64,000 bases of DNA from Psychromonas sp030397575 (GCF_046250175.1 NZ_CP176468.1), one strand, 5' to 3'. Counted from the first letter of the stretch, positions 1-9,275 are shown. Notes: a model not told the origin generated them from the letters alone. Program-made: numbers and translations.

Positions 1-254
1 TGCTCGGCTTTCTCGGCTGCTAACTTAGCTTGATGCTCAGCTTCAGCCTGTATTGTTTCTCTTTCAGCTGCCTCTGCAGCTAGTTTGGCTTGCTGCTCAG
101 CATCTGCAGCAACTCTTTCCTGTTCAGCTAGTTCGGCTTGTTGATCCGCTTCCGCTGCTTTTTGTTGAGCTAATACTTCTGACTGTATTTCTTGCTCTGT
201 TTTCTTGGCTGGTTTTTTAGAAAACCATGAAAACAACCCTTTCTTTTTAGACAT
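1..254 (-). CDS. ftsY: Signal recognition particle receptor FtsY, N-terminal part only
   Basis: The gene is cut by the left window edge; about the first 84 codons are visible. The protein starts M-S-K-K-K-G-L-F-S-W-F and continues into an Ala/Glu/Gln-rich coiled stretch made of imperfect repeats of about 21 residues, for example EQQAKLAAEAAERE. FtsY proteins of gammaproteobacteria carry such a variable charged N-terminal (A) domain before the NG GTPase domain, which lies outside the window. FtsY docks SRP-ribosome complexes at the inner membrane. The divergent rsmD and DUF1145 genes match the E. coli ftsY/rsmD/yhhL neighbourhood, and this context carries most of the identification because the GTPase domain is not visible. 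Confidence 0.85.
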   Translation of the reverse strand, partial: MSKKKGLFSWFSKKPAKKTEQEIQSEVLAQQKAAEADQQAELAEQERVAADAEQQAKLAAEAAERETIQAEAEHQAKLAAEKAE

Positions 255-351
255 TAATTAAAAACCTTACTAACAAGCTGATTACCCTGCTAAAATAGCG
301 AGCATACTGAATTGCTATATTAACACTATTGCTTCCCGGACTAAAAATAAT

Positions 352-960
352 ATGCGTAAAAATCAACGAGCTTCAAGCCAAGAAAAAGGCAAAAAGCCCA
401 ACTCCGATGGATTTATCCGATTAATATCAGGCCAGTGGCGTGGAAAGAAGCTACCTGTAAAAGATAAACAAGGGTTAAGACCTACAACCGATCGCACTAA
501 AGAAACCCTTTTTAATTGGCTAATGCATGATATTCGCGAAGCAAATTGTCTGGACTGCTTCAGTGGTAGCGGCAGTTTAGGCTTTGAAGCCTTATCTCGA
601 TACTGTCAATTCTGTACTTTTTTAGAGCTAGATAAACAAGTTGCTACTCAACTACAAAATAATATTTCAACATTAAAAGCACAAAATGCCGAAGTAATAC
701 AAGGCGATTCTTTAGGTTATTTGGCACAAGCAGCTAAACGACAATATGACGTTGTGTTTATTGACCCACCTTTTAATCTTGGGTTAGCTCAACCTTGTAT
801 CCAGCAATTGGAAGAGCAAGGTTATTTAGCTAATAACAGCCTGATCTATGTAGAAGTAGAAAGCACCTTAACTAATTTAGAGTTTCCTGCTAACTGGACA
901 CAACTAAAAGAAAAAAGTGCCGGGCAAGTACGCTATCAATTATTTAAGAGAGAAAGTTAA
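352..960 (+). CDS. rsmD: 16S rRNA (guanine966-N2)-methyltransferase RsmD
   Basis: The 202-residue protein has a class I SAM-methyltransferase core: the glycine-rich motif DCFSGSGSLG at about residues 68-77, an acidic motif II (LELDK, about 91-95), and the catalytic DPPF at about 138-141, the form used by N6/N2 base methylases. RsmD methylates G966 of 16S rRNA during 30S assembly. The N-terminal 20 residues are Lys/Arg-rich. The start ATG lies 97 bp from the divergent ftsY start, and the stop codon overlaps the next gene by one base (TAATG), so the two are translationally coupled. The length is normal for the family. Confidence 0.93.
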   Translation: MRKNQRASSQEKGKKPNSDGFIRLISGQWRGKKLPVKDKQGLRPTTDRTKETLFNWLMHDIREANCLDCFSGSGSLGFEALSRYCQFCTFLELDKQVATQLQNNISTLKAQNAEVIQGDSLGYLAQAAKRQYDVVFIDPPFNLGLAQPCIQQLEEQGYLANNSLIYVEVESTLTNLEFPANWTQLKEKSAGQVRYQLFKRES

Positions 961-1223
961 TGGCTTATTTTATTCCCTTTGCAAAAGGATTAATGTTGAT
1001 TATTTGGGGGCTACTACTGACTAATTTGGTATTCCCTTTCCCAGGTAAAGCCGCCATGGCTTTTTACTTTTTATTAGCCTTTGTAGTGATCATGCACGCA
1101 ATCCAATTATTGGTGATTTATGGGGCTTTTGCCGAAAAATTAAAACTAACCAAAAAAGAAGGTGTTGAGATATTCTTTTTTGGTGTGTTCAAAATGTGGC
1201 AACTAAAAGATCGGCTGATCTAA
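960..1223 (+). CDS. DUF1145 family inner-membrane protein (YhhL-like)
   Basis: This is a small hydrophobic protein of 87 residues with two or three predicted membrane segments (about residues 8-25, 32-55 and a weaker one near 68-78). It matches the DUF1145/YhhL pattern, including the N-terminal FAKGLMLIIWGLLL and a central FPGKAA loop. No function is known for the family. Its ATG overlaps the rsmD stop codon by one base, the same arrangement as rsmD-yhhL in enterobacteria, so it is the second gene of that operon. A short spacer separates it from the convergent isomerase gene. Confidence 0.8.
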   Translation: MAYFIPFAKGLMLIIWGLLLTNLVFPFPGKAAMAFYFLLAFVVIMHAIQLLVIYGAFAEKLKLTKKEGVEIFFFGVFKMWQLKDRLI

Positions 1224-1305
1224 TTTTTTGATAAACATACCTTAAAACAAAAAAGGATGAACATGAGTCCATCCTTAACTATCTAAATAATGTGGTTGGC
1301 AAGTT

Positions 1306-2265
1306 TTACTGGCCCCACTCGATGATACCATCAACCTTCTTACCATCTTCACTTACCACTAACCATTTAATATGCTTTTCACGCATTAACTCTTCCGCTT
1401 CAGTTAAACGCGCCGAAGCAGAGATCAAGCGTGGCGTGGCATTCATTAAGTGTGATGCTTGACTATCGACAATGCTTTCACCAGAAATCAAGAAGCGACG
1501 AACGTCACCATCGGTGATCACACCTTGTAAATTGTCACCGTCTAATACTAACGCTAAACCCGTACGGGTTTCAGTCATCACCATTAATACATCAGTCACT
1601 GAGGTTTGTGCACTGACAATCGGTAGATTATCACTGCGCATTTCATCACGCACAAAAGTCAGTAATCGCTTACCTAAGCTGCCGCCAGGGTGAAAGCGCG
1701 CAAAATCCATTGGGCTGAAGTCTTTTTCTAAAGTGAGTGTATTAGCCAGTGCATCACCTATCACTAAGGTTAATGTCGTAGACGTACTAGGTGCTAAGTT
1801 ATTTGGGCATGTTTCTTTTTCAACACTAGCATCTAATACCACGTCTGAATGTTTTGCTAATGTTGAATCTTTGCCACCAGTAATAGAGATGATTTTATTA
1901 CCAAAGTGTTGTAATGATGGGATAATTTTTAATAATTCATCTGTTTCGCCACTGTAAGAGATAAGTAATAATACGTCATCTTTAGTCACCATGCCTAGGT
2001 CACCATGAAATGCTTCACCTGGGTGCATAAAGAATGAAGGTGTCCCAACAGATGCTAATGTGGCCGCAATTTTAGTGCCGATATGTCCAGACTTACCCAT
2101 ACCACATACAATCACACGACCTTGGCAGTTTTTCATCAATGCTAAAGCTTGTAAGTAAGCTTCACCGACTTGATTACTATGATCCGTAATCGCAGCACTT
2201 TGTACTTCAAAAACGGTTTTAACTTCTTTTAATAGTTGAGATTCTGGCAATGAAAAGCGAGACAT
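1306..2265 (-). CDS. SIS/CBS sugar-phosphate isomerase, KdsD/KpsF (arabinose-5-phosphate isomerase) family
   Basis: From the ATG at 2265 (M-S-R-F-S-L-P) the protein has 319 residues; an upstream in-frame start would add 12 residues without support. An N-terminal SIS domain carries the family signatures GMGKSGHIG and HPGEAFHGDLGMVT, with ISYSGETDE for phosphosugar binding, followed by two CBS motifs. Family members interconvert ribulose-5-P and arabinose-5-P for Kdo synthesis. The last CBS repeat stops at E-W-G-Q and lacks the helix usual at the KdsD C-terminus. The gene is also away from the lpt/kds cluster, so it may be a second, capsule-type (KpsF/GutQ) paralogue. The family is sure; the exact paralogue is not. 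Confidence 0.85.
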   Translation of the reverse strand: MSRFSLPESQLLKEVKTVFEVQSAAITDHSNQVGEAYLQALALMKNCQGRVIVCGMGKSGHIGTKIAATLASVGTPSFFMHPGEAFHGDLGMVTKDDVLLLISYSGETDELLKIIPSLQHFGNKIISITGGKDSTLAKHSDVVLDASVEKETCPNNLAPSTSTTLTLVIGDALANTLTLEKDFSPMDFARFHPGGSLGKRLLTFVRDEMRSDNLPIVSAQTSVTDVLMVMTETRTGLALVLDGDNLQGVITDGDVRRFLISGESIVDSQASHLMNATPRLISASARLTEAEELMREKHIKWLVVSEDGKKVDGIIEWGQ

Positions 2266-2340
2266 GAAGCTTCCTTTATATGAGAGGAAAGGTAATACCA
2301 ATCACATTAATTCAGTGATCAGTCTAATAAACGAGGAAAT

Positions 2341-2417
2341 TGGTCGGTATGAGAAGATTTGAACTTCTGACCCCTGACACCCCATGACAGTGCGCTACCA
2401 AGCTGCGCTACATACCG
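2341..2417 (-). tRNA. tRNA-Pro (anticodon GGG)
   Basis: Read on the minus strand the 77 bases fold as a proline tRNA with an encoded CCA end: acceptor CGGTATG pairs with CATACCG, the D arm is GCGC/GCGC around AGCTTGGTA, and the T loop is TTCAAAT. The anticodon loop ATGGGGT gives GGG. The anticodon stem contains the same T-T mismatch as E. coli proL, which supports the assignment. It is a lone gene between the isomerase and fabV. Confidence 0.93.
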
Positions 2418-2510
2418 ATGCTGCGTAATTCTAATTATTTAGTGAAAAGTTGCAACAAAAAAGTCATCTGTTTGTTATGTCACTAACAGCACGAAGTTGA
2501 TTATTAGCTA

Positions 2511-2540
2511 AAAAAATACCCGCACAAAGCGGGTATTTTC
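2511..2540 (-). terminator. Rho-independent terminator of fabV
   Basis: Perfect inverted repeat AAAATACCCGC / GCGGGTATTTT with a 5-base loop, followed on the minus strand by a run of T. It starts 27 bases after the fabV stop codon. Confidence 0.85.
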
Positions 2541-2566
2541 AATGGATTAAATCGCTTAATTAGTGA

Positions 2567-3763
2567 TTATAGGCAATCAAACTCTACTAATGTATCCACA
2601 TCAGCTTCGTAATCAACACCATCAACACCAAAACCAAATAGTTGTAAAAACTCATCTTTGTAATCTTGGTAATCAGTTAATTCAAACAGATTTTCTGTGG
2701 TGATTTGTGGCCATAATTCTGCACAAGCTTGTTGTACTTCATCACGTAACTCCCAATCATCAAGACGAAGGCGACGTGCTTCATCAGTGGTTGGTGCAGT
2801 ACCATCAGCTTTGAACAGTTGTGTTGTGAATAGACGGTGAATCTGTTCCATACAACCTTCATGTAAACCTTTCTCTTTCATGATTCTAAATACCATTGAT
2901 AGGTATAAAGGCATAACAGGAATCGCAGCACTTGCTTGCGTAACAACACTCTTCTGTACTGATACGTAAGCTTCACCACCTAAAGAATCAAGTTGTGCTT
3001 GGATAGCAGTAGAAGCACGATCTAAATCGATTTTTGCTTTACCTAATGCGCCATCCCAGTAGATTGGCCAAGTAATTTCAGTTCCGATGTAAGAGTAAGC
3101 CACAGTTTTTACACCTTCAGCTAGTACACCAGCATCTGCTAATGCATTCATCCAAAGTTCCCAATCTTGTCCACCCATTACGGTAACAGTATTAGCAATT
3201 TCTTCTTCTGTTGCAGGCTCTACAGATGCTTCGATGATCGTATCTTTATTAGTATCGATAGCCGTTGATGTGTAAGTCTCACCGATAGGTTTTAGGCTTG
3301 AACGTACTACTTCACCTGTATCAGGTAATTTACGAACTGGCGCTGCAACTGAGTAGATAACCGCATCAATTTGACCTAAGTCAGCTTTGATTGTATCGAT
3401 AACTAGTTGTTTAGTTTCGTTAGAGAATGCATCACCGTTAACGCTTTTAGCGTATAGGCCATCTGCCTTTGCTTGCTTATCAAAAGCAGCACTGTTGTAC
3501 CAACCAGCAGAACCAGGTTTACGATCAGTTGCAGGTTTTTCAAAGAAAACACCAATCGTTGATGCGTCACTGCCGTATGCCGCAGCGATACGTGATGACA
3601 TGCCGTAACCAGCAGAAGAACCAATCACTAATACACGTTTAGGGCCTTTTTCAATTTTGCCTTGCTCTTTAGTGTATTCAATTTGTGCTTGAATGTTTTT
3701 TTCACAACCCGTTGGGTGTGTAGTCGTACAAATAAAGCCACGAATCTTTGGTTTAATGATCAT
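2567..3763 (-). CDS. fabV: Enoyl-[acyl-carrier-protein] reductase FabV
   Basis: The 398-residue protein is full length for the FabV/TER family. It opens with the family signature IKPKIRGFICTTTHPTGC, has a Rossmann NAD(H)-binding motif GSSAGYGMSSR near residue 48, and carries the FabV active-site pattern Tyr-X8-Lys in YWDGALGKAK. FabV reduces trans-2-enoyl-ACP in the last step of each fatty-acid elongation cycle and is insensitive to triclosan compared with FabI. It is monocistronic, with its own terminator downstream and a tRNA-Pro gene beyond. Confidence 0.96.
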   Translation of the reverse strand: MIIKPKIRGFICTTTHPTGCEKNIQAQIEYTKEQGKIEKGPKRVLVIGSSAGYGMSSRIAAAYGSDASTIGVFFEKPATDRKPGSAGWYNSAAFDKQAKADGLYAKSVNGDAFSNETKQLVIDTIKADLGQIDAVIYSVAAPVRKLPDTGEVVRSSLKPIGETYTSTAIDTNKDTIIEASVEPATEEEIANTVTVMGGQDWELWMNALADAGVLAEGVKTVAYSYIGTEITWPIYWDGALGKAKIDLDRASTAIQAQLDSLGGEAYVSVQKSVVTQASAAIPVMPLYLSMVFRIMKEKGLHEGCMEQIHRLFTTQLFKADGTAPTTDEARRLRLDDWELRDEVQQACAELWPQITTENLFELTDYQDYKDEFLQLFGFGVDGVDYEADVDTLVEFDCL

Positions 3764-3919
3764 ATTATTTCGCTCTTATGGTATTAGAAACCTTCAATCA
3801 TAGACTCGTTTTATCAATAAACGAGGTATTTAATCAAAGGCGTAAGTAAAATTATCGCTAATATACCTGTTCTCTTAGCAAATGCCAAAAAACAAGGAAA
3901 CAAGTTAATGATTTAGCCT

Positions 3920-5137
3920 TTAAACAAGTGTTTTAGGTAAGCAAACGGCTGGTTTATGGCCATTGACCCCCATTGCTTGCTTAATAAATTGTTTTTTTAA
4001 TGGCGAAATAGTATCGGCTATTAACAAGGCAGCATCTCTTAGTACTTTTTTGACTGGGTTATCACCGTCGAACAATTGTTTTAATAACTCCATTGAAGCA
4101 ATCATTTCAGTGGCTTCCGTCTTACGCCAACGTTCAAAGTGACGCAAGTTTTGGTACAAGCCAATATCATTGCCTTGCTCAACCTGCTTGAGGATCTCCT
4201 CAGCTAAACAAGCTGCATCGAGTAAACCAAGGTTAACGCCCTGCCCGGCTAAAGGATGGATTGTATGTGCTGCATCTCCAATCAAAGCCACCCGGTGTTT
4301 AGCAAAATCACGTGCATAACGCATGGTTAAAGGAATACTATGGCGCTTGCCTTGCACTTCACACAAACCTAAACGGTTATCAAAGGTACGCGCTAAGACT
4401 TGATTGAAAGCTTGATCATCTAAGGCCATCAATAAACTAGCTTGCTCAGGAGGTAATGACCACACTATCGAACTAGTTTGTTGGTCATATAAAGGCAAAA
4501 AAGCTAATGGGCCTTGTGCGGTAAAAATCTGTCGTGCACAGGCTTGATGAGGTTCTCCAGTTTTAATCGTTGCGACAATCGCATTGTGTTGGTAATCCCA
4601 TTGCGTTAATGGGATATTTAATTGCTGACGTACCCAGGAATTAGCACCATCAGCAGCCACCACTAATTTAGAGGTGAGTTGTTTACCACTTTCTAAGGTT
4701 AACCAAGCTTCGCCGTCACCAATCGCCATATTCTGCAAAACATCAGGACAAAAAAAGCTAACATTGGCTTGTTTTTGTACGCTCGCTAACAAAGCTTGTT
4801 GCAGGTTGGTATTCTCCACAATATATCCCAAGTCTGACTGATTGACCTGTTTTGCATCAAAAGCAATTTTACCAAAGCTATCTTTTTCCCAGACTTGCAT
4901 CTGATCATAAGGCGTAACACGTTGAGCATTTAATTGTGACCAGACATCTAAATTATCAAACAAGGTTTTACTCGCATAACTCAAAGCACTGACACGATTT
5001 TCTGGCTCTGCAGCCAATGCAACCGGCTGCTTAGATTCAATAATCGCAATCGATAATGTGCTATTTGCTAAACAGCGGGCTAGCGTTAAGCCAACCATTC
5101 CGCCACCGACAATAGTGACATCATAGGATTGCATCAT
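3920..5137 (-). CDS. ubiI: FAD-dependent 2-octaprenylphenol hydroxylase UbiI (VisC)
   Basis: The 405-residue flavoprotein monooxygenase of the UbiH/UbiF family has an N-terminal dinucleotide motif GGGMVGLTLA, the internal DG motif VVAADGANSWVR and the second FAD motif GDAAHTIHPLAGQGVNLGL. UbiI hydroxylates C5 of the ubiquinone ring precursor. Its ATG overlaps the ubiH stop (ATGA), giving tight coupling in the order pepP-ubiH-ubiI, as in E. coli (ygfB-pepP-ubiH-ubiI). The assignment of UbiI rather than UbiF rests on this position as much as on sequence. Confidence 0.92.
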   Translation of the reverse strand: MMQSYDVTIVGGGMVGLTLARCLANSTLSIAIIESKQPVALAAEPENRVSALSYASKTLFDNLDVWSQLNAQRVTPYDQMQVWEKDSFGKIAFDAKQVNQSDLGYIVENTNLQQALLASVQKQANVSFFCPDVLQNMAIGDGEAWLTLESGKQLTSKLVVAADGANSWVRQQLNIPLTQWDYQHNAIVATIKTGEPHQACARQIFTAQGPLAFLPLYDQQTSSIVWSLPPEQASLLMALDDQAFNQVLARTFDNRLGLCEVQGKRHSIPLTMRYARDFAKHRVALIGDAAHTIHPLAGQGVNLGLLDAACLAEEILKQVEQGNDIGLYQNLRHFERWRKTEATEMIASMELLKQLFDGDNPVKKVLRDAALLIADTISPLKKQFIKQAMGVNGHKPAVCLPKTLV

Positions 5138-6396
5138 GATAATTTCTCTCTGTTAAACAAATCAAACTGTCCTTTAGACTGTTCAATAATAGGCGCGGAT
5201 AAAAATGGGAAAAGGTTCATTGCTTTTAAACCAATGTTGCGAGGAATACTTAACAATGGATAATGGTTACTAAAAATACGCACCAAACTATCAGTCATCC
5301 AAATTGTACTGTGGTGATCTTTTTCACGACATTGCCAATAATCATTTAGCATGGAAAACGACCCGATATCATCAGAGTCTGCAATAACAGTGGCAAGTAC
5401 AAACAGATCTCTTAATCCTAAATTAAATCCCTGCCCAGCCACTGGATGCAAACTATGTGCAGCATTACCAATGCACACAGTCCTGTGAGCAATAGGCTTA
5501 GTGGTTTTTAAGAGATTTAAAGGATAAATATCACGTTGACCTGTTTGTTCAAATAAGCCTGCACGATAACCAAATTTTTTCTGTAATTGTGCTAAAAATT
5601 CACTGTCAGATAAATGAGCTATCTGCTCCGCTTGTTGTTTTTCAACGCAATACACTAAAGAAAAACGGTTATCGGTTAATGGTAATAAAGCGATTGGTCC
5701 ACTTTTGGTAAAACGCTCATAGGCAATATTTTGATGGGGTTTATGGCAACGCACATTACAGATAATAGCACTACGCTGATAGTCAGATAAGCTACTGCTA
5801 ATACCCGCTAAAGTGCGTACTTGGCTATGACTTCCATCAGCACCTACACATAATTTAGCGGTCACTGTTTCACCATTATTCAATACGCATTGAATAGCAT
5901 CTTGTTGTTGTGACAAATTGTCTAATTTAACTTGGTAGCGTGTGGTTAATGAGGCAAAGGAGGCGAGTTCACGAGAAAGTACTCTACCTACATGTCGTAA
6001 CTCAACCACATAACCGAAAGCATCTCCCTGTAAATTAGGGGATAACTCCGCACCGCCAAAGTAACCTTTATCCGACACTTGAATATTCTCAATCGCTTGT
6101 GCATGGGCTTTAATATCAGTCCATAACGACAAACTATCTAAGATGTCCACTGAACCAGCATTTAATGCAATACAACGTGCATCAAAGCTAGGGTTATGGC
6201 CTGCTTCATTGTTTGGCGAGGATGGTAAACGCTGTGCATTTTCATCCAGTAACAATACTTTCAACAACGGGTTTTGCGTTAACAGGGTTAACGCTAATAA
6301 TGCACCTGACATACCAGCGCCAACAATCACTACATCGTAAAGAATAGCCTCTTGTTGTTGCTCTATTAGGTCGCTTTGTTGGGATAATTTAGCCAT
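5134..6396 (-). CDS. ubiH: 2-octaprenyl-6-methoxyphenol hydroxylase UbiH
   Basis: The 420-residue FAD monooxygenase is a paralogue of the next gene. It has the motif VGAGMSGALLALTLL near residue 26, VGADGSHSQVRTLAG in the middle, and GNAAHSLHPVAGQGFNLGLRD near residue 310. UbiH hydroxylates C1 of the ubiquinone head group. The N-terminus carries about 15 extra polar residues before the first beta strand. The start overlaps the end of pepP by 8 bases and the stop overlaps the start of ubiI by 4, so the three are one transcription and translation unit. Confidence 0.94.
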   Translation of the reverse strand: MAKLSQQSDLIEQQQEAILYDVVIVGAGMSGALLALTLLTQNPLLKVLLLDENAQRLPSSPNNEAGHNPSFDARCIALNAGSVDILDSLSLWTDIKAHAQAIENIQVSDKGYFGGAELSPNLQGDAFGYVVELRHVGRVLSRELASFASLTTRYQVKLDNLSQQQDAIQCVLNNGETVTAKLCVGADGSHSQVRTLAGISSSLSDYQRSAIICNVRCHKPHQNIAYERFTKSGPIALLPLTDNRFSLVYCVEKQQAEQIAHLSDSEFLAQLQKKFGYRAGLFEQTGQRDIYPLNLLKTTKPIAHRTVCIGNAAHSLHPVAGQGFNLGLRDLFVLATVIADSDDIGSFSMLNDYWQCREKDHHSTIWMTDSLVRIFSNHYPLLSIPRNIGLKAMNLFPFLSAPIIEQSKGQFDLFNREKLS

Positions 6397-7687
6397 TCAT
6401 TAACGCTTCAATTGCTTCAATTTCTTTAGGTACAGCAGCAGTTAAAATCTCACATCCAGTCTCTGTCACAATCACATCATCTTCGATACGGACACCAATT
6501 CCTTTCCAACGCGCTTCTACGTCTGCATCTTGGCTGATATATAAACCGGGTTCGATAGTGATAGCCATGCCGGCTTGCAATGCACGAGGAGATTGAATCG
6601 TTCCCGTATCACCAACATCATGCACATCTAACCCAAGTGGATGTCCTAAACCATGCATATAAAAGGCTTTGTAAGCTTGCTCTTCAATTAAGTCTGTTAA
6701 CTCGCCTTTTAATAGGCCTAATGTTAATAGACCTTCAGTCATTTTAGTCACAACTTGTTGGTTGATCTCTAACACACTGATCCCAGGTTTCACTAGTTCA
6801 AGCGCTAATAATTGGCAATCTAACACTAACTGATAAATAATGGCTTGCTCTTCAGTGAAGCGGCCATTAACAGGGAAAGTACGTGTAATATCACCAGCAT
6901 AACCTTGATATTCAGCACCGGCATCAATCAAGACTAGATCACCATCTTGTAATACTTGATCATTTTCCGTGTAATGTAGAATACAAGCATTATTACCACC
7001 AGCGACAATGCTGTTATAAGCCACATCTCGGGTGCCTTGACGTGCAAACTCGTATTCCACTTCTAATTGCAGTTGAAACTCAAACATACCAGGTTTGCAC
7101 TGTTGCATTGCACGTACATGACCTAATGCTGATATTTCACCGGCCTTACGCATTATCGCTTGCTCGGCTTCACTTTTAAATAGGCGCATTTCATGTAGAG
7201 TAGGTCGCCAATCTAAAAATTGATGAGTACTAATTAAACCGCTGCGGGAGCGGCTACGTAACCCGTTGAGTACATTTTGTAAGGACAGATCTAAGGCAAG
7301 ACCGCTCAAGGTGGGGTAATATAAAGTATCAATACCCTCTAGCAATTCACTTAACTTGGTTTCAAAATCATCAATAACAAAAGCGTGATCGACGTCCAGC
7401 GTTTTAATCGCTTCCGTTTGTCCTAATCGATAACCATGCCAAATTTCAGCGTTTTTATCTTTTTTACGATTAAACAAAACCGTGGTTAATTGGTTATTTT
7501 GTTTAATTAATAATAAACATGCATCTGGTTCATTGAACCCACATAGGTAATAAAAATCACTGTTTTGACGAAAACGAAACTCAGTGTCATTACTACGGGT
7601 TAACTCTTGATTAGCAGGGAAAATAGCCATGCTGTTGTCTAGCATACTATGGGCAAATAGTTGACGGCGCTTGGTAAATTCAGTCAT
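6389..7687 (-). CDS. pepP: Xaa-Pro aminopeptidase PepP (M24B)
   Basis: The 432-residue protein has an N-terminal aminopeptidase P domain (FPANQELTRSNDTEFRFRQ, substrate-pocket region) and a C-terminal pita-bread fold. The dinuclear-metal ligands are visible: Asp in LIDAGAEYQGYAGDITRTF, His in HGLGHPLGLDVHD, Glu in ITIEPGLY and Glu in GVRIEDDV. It removes N-terminal residues preceding proline in the cytoplasm. It lies between ygfB and ubiH in the conserved ubiquinone operon; the functional link to ubiquinone synthesis is not known. Confidence 0.95.
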   Translation of the reverse strand: MTEFTKRRQLFAHSMLDNSMAIFPANQELTRSNDTEFRFRQNSDFYYLCGFNEPDACLLLIKQNNQLTTVLFNRKKDKNAEIWHGYRLGQTEAIKTLDVDHAFVIDDFETKLSELLEGIDTLYYPTLSGLALDLSLQNVLNGLRSRSRSGLISTHQFLDWRPTLHEMRLFKSEAEQAIMRKAGEISALGHVRAMQQCKPGMFEFQLQLEVEYEFARQGTRDVAYNSIVAGGNNACILHYTENDQVLQDGDLVLIDAGAEYQGYAGDITRTFPVNGRFTEEQAIIYQLVLDCQLLALELVKPGISVLEINQQVVTKMTEGLLTLGLLKGELTDLIEEQAYKAFYMHGLGHPLGLDVHDVGDTGTIQSPRALQAGMAITIEPGLYISQDADVEARWKGIGVRIEDDVIVTETGCEILTAAVPKEIEAIEALMNG

Positions 7688-7698
7688 AGGCTCTCTAA

Positions 7699-8280
7699 TT
7701 AATGCAGTGTGTTAGAAACGGGTGATGATGTCTGACGAGAAAAAGTATTAAAACATAACATCGCACTCACTCGAAGGTACTCAACAATTTCAGTAAATGC
7801 AATTTCAGACTCTTCATCTTCTTGTTCAAAATCAAGAGATAGCTGAGAAATATCTCGAATATCACGGATCACTTCTTGTACATCTTCAGAGGCTTGATTT
7901 AAAGATTGCTGAACCATACCAAAACCCACTAAAAAACCTTGAGCCCATTGCGCCATTGCTTCTGCGCGCTCATCTAAAGGTTTATCATCTTTCGGTAAAA
8001 GCAGGTGAAAACCTAAGCCATCATCTGTACATTGTTTCACTACGTCCGCATATATTTCTGCGATCAGTTTTTTTAAAGAAGAAGATAGCGCCATGCCTTC
8101 ATTCACCACGTCATTAAACAATGGTTGCCAGCTTTTATTATCCAATGCGATCCCTCCACAAACAAAGCCAGACAACACCCCATGGGTCTCCGCTGCATTA
8201 GTGAATAGCTCAGCCTCTTCAAGGGCTTGCGAAATTTTATCAAAACTTGGTAATACAGCAGAATTCATAGCGACACTCAT
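7699..8280 (-). CDS. ygfB: UPF0149 family protein YgfB
   Basis: The 193-residue acidic helical protein belongs to the YgfB/YecA UPF0149 family, shown by ETHGVLSGFVCGG near residue 31, WAQGFLVGFGM in the middle and the acidic FEQEDEESEIAFTEIVEYLRVS near the C-terminus. It is the first gene of the ygfB-pepP-ubiH-ubiI operon and diverges from zapA, as in E. coli. A second in-frame ATG four codons downstream (8268) is also possible as start. The family's biochemical role is unclear; homologues in Pseudomonas affect gene regulation. Confidence 0.9.
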   Translation of the reverse strand: MSVAMNSAVLPSFDKISQALEEAELFTNAAETHGVLSGFVCGGIALDNKSWQPLFNDVVNEGMALSSSLKKLIAEIYADVVKQCTDDGLGFHLLLPKDDKPLDERAEAMAQWAQGFLVGFGMVQQSLNQASEDVQEVIRDIRDISQLSLDFEQEDEESEIAFTEIVEYLRVSAMLCFNTFSRQTSSPVSNTLH

Positions 8281-8440
8281 AATAAACGAAATATAGTTAA
8301 CTTATTCTATCATCCACGAGATCTCGTCGCCAGTAAGTACTTGAAACTTGATAGCTAGGTCGATATAGTTCGCGCACAATACAACATTTTTTTTAGGGAA
8401 ACAGAATACTCCCTTATTTACTCAATCTAACGGGGGCATT

Positions 8441-8743
8441 ATGGCACATCTTGATATCACTATTTTAGGCCAACAGTATAAAATCGGCTGCCCTGACGGT
8501 GAGCAAGACAACCTGTTAGGGACGGTTGCTCAAGTTGATGAGCATCTTAAAGAGATGAAAAGCAATACGAGACATCTGCGTAATGAACAATTGGTTGTGA
8601 TGGCAGCATTAAATTATCGCCATCAACTCAATACTATCAAAGCAGAAATGCAAGCTCAAACAGACCAATTGAATAATCGCATTCAACAATTACAAGATGC
8701 GATTAATGGCGCATTGGATACCCGCTCAACAACAGAAAAATAA
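8441..8743 (+). CDS. zapA: Cell division protein ZapA
   Basis: The 100-residue protein has the ZapA pattern: an N-terminal globular part (DITILGQQYKIGCPDGEQDNL) with the conserved RNEQLVVMAALNYRHQL helix, then a C-terminal coiled coil (about residues 65-92). ZapA tetramers crosslink FtsZ filaments at mid-cell. It diverges from ygfB and precedes the 6S RNA gene, the order found across gammaproteobacteria. Confidence 0.93.
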   Translation: MAHLDITILGQQYKIGCPDGEQDNLLGTVAQVDEHLKEMKSNTRHLRNEQLVVMAALNYRHQLNTIKAEMQAQTDQLNNRIQQLQDAINGALDTRSTTEK

Positions 8744-8804
8744 TTCAGCTCAGATTTAATCACTGCTTTATTGATTTAGATTTTTTGTCCCCTTTCTAAA
8801 AAAC

Positions 8805-8846
8805 ATACCGACACCACTTAAATAAAACAATTAGCGGTTTCGGTAT
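8805..8846 (+). terminator. Possible zapA terminator hairpin
   Basis: ATACCGACACC and GGTTTCGGTAT form an 11-bp stem with one mismatch, about 60 bases after the zapA stop. The T run after it is weak, so termination is only likely. Confidence 0.45.
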
Positions 8847-9084
8847 TTATAACAATTCCCTCTCGATTTCGCTTAATTTTCTTATACAGCTCAACACAAA
8901 ATGCCAAAAGAAAGACAAAGAATTGAAACATAAACCATTTTCCTGAATATACTTTTCAAGCAAAGTTTGTACACAAAATAACACCATTCATTCGCATGGT
9001 AATTATTATGTGTAAAAAAACATCAAGCAGTCACAAACTTCCCATTTTTTCTTAAAAACCCTTTAAAAAGCGAATTAAAGTAGG

Positions 9085-9090
9085 TACAGT
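9085..9090 (+). promoter_or_regulatory. -10 element of the 6S RNA promoter
   Basis: TACAGT lies 5 bases before the first base of the 6S closing stem, the right distance for a -10 box of the ssrS promoter. No good -35 hexamer is evident. Confidence 0.4.
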
Positions 9091-9095
9091 TTATT

Positions 9096-9275
9096 TAACC
9101 CTCGGGTACCCGTTAATCTTGACTAAGTCCCTGAGCCGATAAGTATTACCCTGGTGAATTAGGTTGATTACTATTGTGTAAACTCGGCTAGTATCGAGAA
9201 ACCTGCGGTAAGCACTGATACACCACCTTGACCTTCGGGTTCAAGGTCACAGTCAACAGCGGTACCCTTGGGTTA
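9096..9275 (+). ncRNA. ssrS: 6S RNA
   Basis: The roughly 180-base RNA closes with TAACCCTCGGGTACC pairing with GGTACCCTTGGGTTA. It contains the conserved 6S blocks GTCCCTGAGCCGATA on the 5' side and CTCGG..TCGAGAAACCTGCGGTAAGC, then the hairpin CCTTGACCTTCGGGTTCAAGG. 6S RNA mimics an open promoter and sequesters sigma-70 RNA polymerase in stationary phase. The position between zapA and the 5-FCL gene is the conserved one, and the transcript may be processed from a longer RNA that includes the folate gene. Confidence 0.9.
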
